Of a stretch of DNA of 8,100 nucleotides, positions 5,954 through 8,100 are shown in pieces (positions within the stretch are counted from its first letter, which is position 1; each line of letters begins with the position of its first letter). The notes under the pieces were generated by a model. The model did not search any database. It saw nothing but the letters and a program-made list of their open reading frames with translations, and was not told the DNA's origin. The DNA is from Methanocorpusculum sp. (lineage in GTDB: Archaea > Halobacteriota > Methanomicrobia > Methanomicrobiales > Methanocorpusculaceae), in the NCBI GenBank assembly GCA_030539595.1, contig JAUNXW010000068.1:1-8100 (forward strand). Direction: 5' to 3'. A program made the translations under genes and the position numbers.

Positions 5954-7249
5954 TCACATTCCGGTTGGGTATCTTAAAACGGCGGCAATTCCTCCAAACG
6001 CTGAGAAAAGCATGGCTCCTTCCTCAAAGTCGTCAGAGATAATTTCAACTCTTGTGTTTGACAAATCCGCAAGCGAAGTAAGTTCGTCAATTATATCTTC
6101 CTCTTTTTCAAGGAAAAGCGGCGACTGACATTTCGGGCATCTGCCGAAAGGTAGGTCTTTGAATTTTTTACCGGCTTCTATCTGCAGTGTTTTTATTTCT
6201 TCGTAACCGCAGTTTCCGCATTTTATTGTGAGGCGTGCTTTCCTGAGTTTTTCGGAAAGCAGAAGTGTGTCTACAGCGCCCGCTTCAAGATTTGCTCGAA
6301 CGCTGTCTTCTCCGTAAGCTGCCGCTCCGTTGTCCTTTACAAGTTCCTTGAAGAATCTGCTCATTTCATTTTTCTCGTCGGTTATTCCCACACCGCGAAG
6401 AGCTTCCTGTGCGTTGTCGACAAGTTCACGCAGACCGAATTCGTTTGTATACGATGCGTCAAAAAGTCCGATGATTCTCTTTTTGATTTCGTGGTGAAGG
6501 AATTCTCCCTGCGCAAATTCTTCTTTTGTGGGCATTGGACCTCCAATAAGAAGTCCCTTGAATTTGTCAAAGAAGTTAGGCTCTGCCAGAAACGCTTCTG
6601 AGGCACGTTCTCCGACTTTGCTGTAGAAGTCGTGAATTGCGATAAGTCTCAGCCTTTCGAAACGGATACTTGACTGACCTCCTTTCCTCTGTTTGCCCGG
6701 GACTGTTGAGTTTGTTCCGTTGATTGGCTCAATGCGTGTGCCTCTCAAAAATCCCCAGTATGCTTCGCGTCGGTCTATGACTAAAAGCCCGTAGACATAT
6801 TTTTCATCAAGCATTGCTTTGAGCGGTTCAAGTTCAAAACTCGAACTGCATCGGTAACTGTATGTTTTAATAGGCTCGGGCGGCTCAACAATAATTGATT
6901 CCAAGTCGGTTTTGTCTCCGCCGACATTGATTGCACCGCAGAAGACCGCCATTCCGTTTGCCGGAGGCGCTTTGTAGTATTTTAATCGCGCGAGAATTGA
7001 CTGCAGCGCGCTTTGAACATTTGTTCGCGTCTGTTTGCTTTTGATGTTCGCGCACTGTCCGTATTCGTCTCTTAATTGAGCGGTTACGTCGTAAATCTGT
7101 TTGTCTGCCGGAATGTATAATGAGACAAGTTCTGTGCCAGAACCTTCCTTTTCCTCGAGTTTTTCAAGAGATTTTTTGAACTCGTACCGCTTTCGTGCCT
7201 CGTCTTTTTCTATAGCGACTTCGGCTTCGTCAACCATGTTATATGCCAT
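5954..7249 (-). CDS. prf1: Peptide chain release factor aRF1
   Basis: aRF1 recognises all three stop codons in the ribosomal A site and triggers peptide release. The 431-residue product is full length. Motifs: NIKS (68-71) and YRCSSSF, the YxCxxxF motif (132-138), for stop-codon recognition; GGQ (190-192) within GKQRKGGQSSIRFERLR for peptidyl-tRNA hydrolysis; and a C-terminal mini-domain with C344-x2-C347 and C371-x2-C374, a likely zinc site. It heads a two-gene operon with argS. ATG 7249 is chosen because AGGT lies 8 nt upstream; ATG 7237 (Met5) is possible but has no ribosome site. Translation genes sit together here, but the pairing with argS does not imply a special function. Confidence 0.96.
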   Translation of the reverse strand: MAYNMVDEAEVAIEKDEARKRYEFKKSLEKLEEKEGSGTELVSLYIPADKQIYDVTAQLRDEYGQCANIKSKQTRTNVQSALQSILARLKYYKAPPANGMAVFCGAINVGGDKTDLESIIVEPPEPIKTYSYRCSSSFELEPLKAMLDEKYVYGLLVIDRREAYWGFLRGTRIEPINGTNSTVPGKQRKGGQSSIRFERLRLIAIHDFYSKVGERASEAFLAEPNFFDKFKGLLIGGPMPTKEEFAQGEFLHHEIKKRIIGLFDASYTNEFGLRELVDNAQEALRGVGITDEKNEMSRFFKELVKDNGAAAYGEDSVRANLEAGAVDTLLLSEKLRKARLTIKCGNCGYEEIKTLQIEAGKKFKDLPFGRCPKCQSPLFLEKEEDIIDELTSLADLSNTRVEIISDDFEEGAMLFSAFGGIAAVLRYPTGM

Positions 7250-7271
7250 GTATTACAACCTTGAATTTCGG

Positions 7272-7279
7272 TATTTATG
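7272..7279 (-). promoter_or_regulatory. Possible TATA box of the prf1-argS operon
   Basis: CATAAATA on the minus strand is centred about 27 nt upstream of ATG 7249, which would give a transcript starting close to the start codon. A weaker candidate CGTTTAATG (near 7311-7319) would leave a leader long enough to include the AGGT ribosome site. Confidence 0.35.
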
Positions 7280-7347
7280 AAATGTTGAGTACTATTGGTT
7301 TTTGAACATCATTAAACGTAGTGTATGGATAGTTGAAAATGTAGGGG

Positions 7348-7474
7348 CTGTCCAATGCGGAAACCTTTAGGTCTCTTAGTTGAGGCGAGATGCTTTAGCA
7401 TCTTTAGCTGAGCAAGTCCCAGACTTGCGAGCAAACAGAATGTTTGCGAATCGTTATGTGAATCCGTTGGACAG
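7348..7474. repeat. Multi-hairpin element closed by a 12-bp stem
   Basis: CTGTCCAA (7348-7355) pairs with TTGGACAG (7467-7474), and CGGA (7358-7361) with TCCG (7463-7466), with a 2-nt bulge TG. Inside are four local hairpins: ACC-TTTA-GGT (7363-7372, weak), AGATGC-TTTA-GCATCT (7388-7403), GCAAGTC-CCA-GACTTGC (7412-7428) and GCAAACA-GAA-TGTTTGC (7431-7447). It is AT-rich and lies outside any gene. It could be a structured RNA or a non-coding mobile repeat; the strand is not known. Confidence 0.6.
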
Positions 7475-7514
7475 GATTTTAATGTTGAGATTGTTGTACT
7501 GTTGTTCCTCTGAA

Positions 7515-7591
7515 TTTTGTGGTGAGACACCGTCGCAAGTAATACTTGCTCCTGCCTTAGTCACTTCGTTACCTCGGCGAAAGCCACAAAA
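7515..7591. repeat. Second multi-hairpin element closed by TTTTGTGG/CCACAAAA
   Basis: TTTTGTGG (7515-7522) pairs perfectly with CCACAAAA (7584-7591). Inside, GTG-AGA-CAC (7522-7530) is weak, GCAAGT-AAT-ACTTGC (7535-7549) is strong, and GGC-GAAA-GCC (about 7576-7585) is a GNRA-type hairpin competing with the last bases of the closing stem. The central hairpin and flanking words (GAGGTAACGAAGTGACTAAG on the minus strand) match the repeat family at 2590 and 8065. Confidence 0.5.
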
Positions 7592-7652
7592 CATTTCACG
7601 AAAACACGAAAAAAATAATTATTTTGTTGGGTGCTGACTTAGGTCGAATATT

Positions 7653-7785
7653 ACACACGAAATTCACTAAAGATTAGTGAAATACACGAAAGGTTGAGTG
7701 CAGATTTATTCAGACTAATTTTGACGAAATAACTTAGCACTCAACCTTTGGTGTTTTTCGATAATCTTTGGTGACTTTGGTGTGT
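7653..7785. repeat. 49-bp imperfect inverted repeat with a 35-nt centre
   Basis: The left arm 7653-7701 and right arm 7737-7785 are complementary at 42 of 49 positions by eye, with no indels; the innermost 10 bp (GGTTGAGTGC) are perfect and extend through a run to 13 bp. The left arm also has its own perfect hairpin TTCACTAA-AGA-TTAGTGAA (7663-7681), which the right arm has lost. TTATTCAGAC in the centre (7706-7715) is complementary to GTCTGAATAA just outside the right arm (7790-7799). Confidence 0.75.
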
Positions 7786-8033
7786 ATTGGTCTGAATAAG
7801 ATAGAGGTCAAAGGAATATTTCCCTTTTTCGTGTTTAGTATGAAAAACTTAATTTAGACAGCTTGCGAAAGCAATTAAGGGTTACTTTTCGTGACAAGGT
7901 CAAAATTCGTAAACTAATCCAGTACTTCGCTAATTTTTTATTGATTTAGTTTTATTTCGACTAACTTGGGGCTTCGCTACGATAATCTCTCCGCTCAGCG
8001 TTGATATGAATTTATTAGAAGTTCGGCTCACTT
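7786..8033. other. Stretch without recognisable genes
   Basis: This AT-rich sequence has no reading frame of useful length and no tRNA-like structure that I could see. It holds two TTCGTG words (7828-7833 and 7888-7893), the GNRA hairpin above and CTTCGC words (for example near 7925 and 7971). Together with 7250-7785 it makes about 850 bp without a credible gene. No terminal repeats, transposase remnant or attachment site is recognised. Confidence 0.5.
7848..7879. repeat. Short GNRA hairpin
   Basis: TTGC-GAAA-GCAA (7863-7874) with an outer CTTAA/TTAAG (7848-7852 with 7875-7879), interrupted on the left by about 10 unpaired bases. It is a small possible fold in otherwise featureless DNA. Confidence 0.3.
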
Positions 8034-8100
8034 CGTTCACCTCACAAAACAAACCGCAAATCTCACAAGTCTTCGACTTGCTCGGTCTTAGTCGCTTCGC
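8034..8100 (-). repeat. Copy D of the small hairpin repeat family (runs off the window)
   Basis: On the minus strand the window end reads CGAAGCGACTAAGACCGAG, then CAAGTC-GAA-GACTTG (8066-8080 in plus coordinates), TGAG, a spacer and GGTGAACGAAGTGAGCC (about 8035-8052). The same words, in a related order, occur near 7531-7575 (CGAAGTGACTAAGGCAGGAG), so the two share ancestry. The element continues beyond the right edge. Confidence 0.55.

Noticed and set aside
6650..6700. GKQRKGGQSSIRF in aRF1 as an unusual GGQ context
   Set aside because: The GGQ and flanking basic residues are intact, and Gln at this place is, as far as I recall, found in other archaeal aRF1 proteins.
7312..7530. 72-codon minus-strand frame in the same region
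   Set aside because: It also runs through the repeats, with no recognisable domain or ribosome site.
7515..7591. tRNA gene suggested by the cloverleaf-like outline
   Set aside because: No T-loop (GTTCRANNC), no D-loop consensus and no 7-bp acceptor followed by a proper anticodon arm.
7380..7637. 85-codon plus-strand frame upstream of prf1
   Set aside because: It reads straight through the hairpin arms and loops of two repeats and has no ATG start or ribosome site; the open frame is incidental.
7348..8100. CRISPR array
   Set aside because: Repeats are palindromic, unevenly spaced and of differing sequence; there are no regular unique spacers and no cas genes in the window.

Overview
The window looks like the chromosome of a methanogenic euryarchaeon. 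The information-processing genes are all of archaeal type: DnaG-type primase, EF-1alpha rather than EF-Tu, archaeal S10, aRF1 with NIKS and GGQ motifs, and an archaeal ArgRS. Start regions show archaeal features (TATA-like boxes, GGAG/GGTGA ribosome sites, T-rich 3' ends). Protein style and moderate GC fit Methanomicrobiales, perhaps near Methanocorpusculum; that placement is from memory of these families and was not tested by a search.

Layout. Positions 1-528 hold the 3' end of a plus-strand dnaG-like primase gene, with a long Glu/Pro-rich linker. A 286-bp gap (529-814) carries a TATA-like promoter, a doubtful 35-residue ORF and a small tandem repeat. Next comes the plus-strand pair EF-1alpha (815-2092) and S10 (2131-2439), a common archaeal translation operon. 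A convergent gap (2440-2688) carries a long terminator-like hairpin and one copy of a small hairpin repeat. Two minus-strand genes follow: thiD (thiamin pyrimidine kinase, 2689-3495) and, upstream of it, an FKBP-type prolyl isomerase lipoprotein (3568-4101). After a 171-bp gap (4102-4272) with a hairpin and a terminator comes the minus-strand operon prf1 (aRF1, 5954-7249) then argS (4273-5949), separated by 4 bp. The argS stop codon lies inside its own terminator hairpin.

Positions 7250-8100 have no credible gene. This is the most unusual part: two adjacent multi-hairpin structures, each closed by a long-range stem; a 49-bp imperfect inverted repeat with a possible pseudoknot; several CACGAA words in both orientations; and the start of another repeat copy running off the right edge. 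The same hairpin module (CAAGTC-loop-GACTTG) recurs in the gap at 2590-2625, so it is a dispersed family and not a single local structure.

The genes are mainly translation functions: elongation (EF-1alpha), small-subunit assembly (S10), Arg-tRNA charging (argS) and termination (aRF1). Primase, thiamin salvage and a surface protein-folding enzyme complete the set. All of the genes are ordinary; the possibly undescribed material is the structured intergenic repeats.
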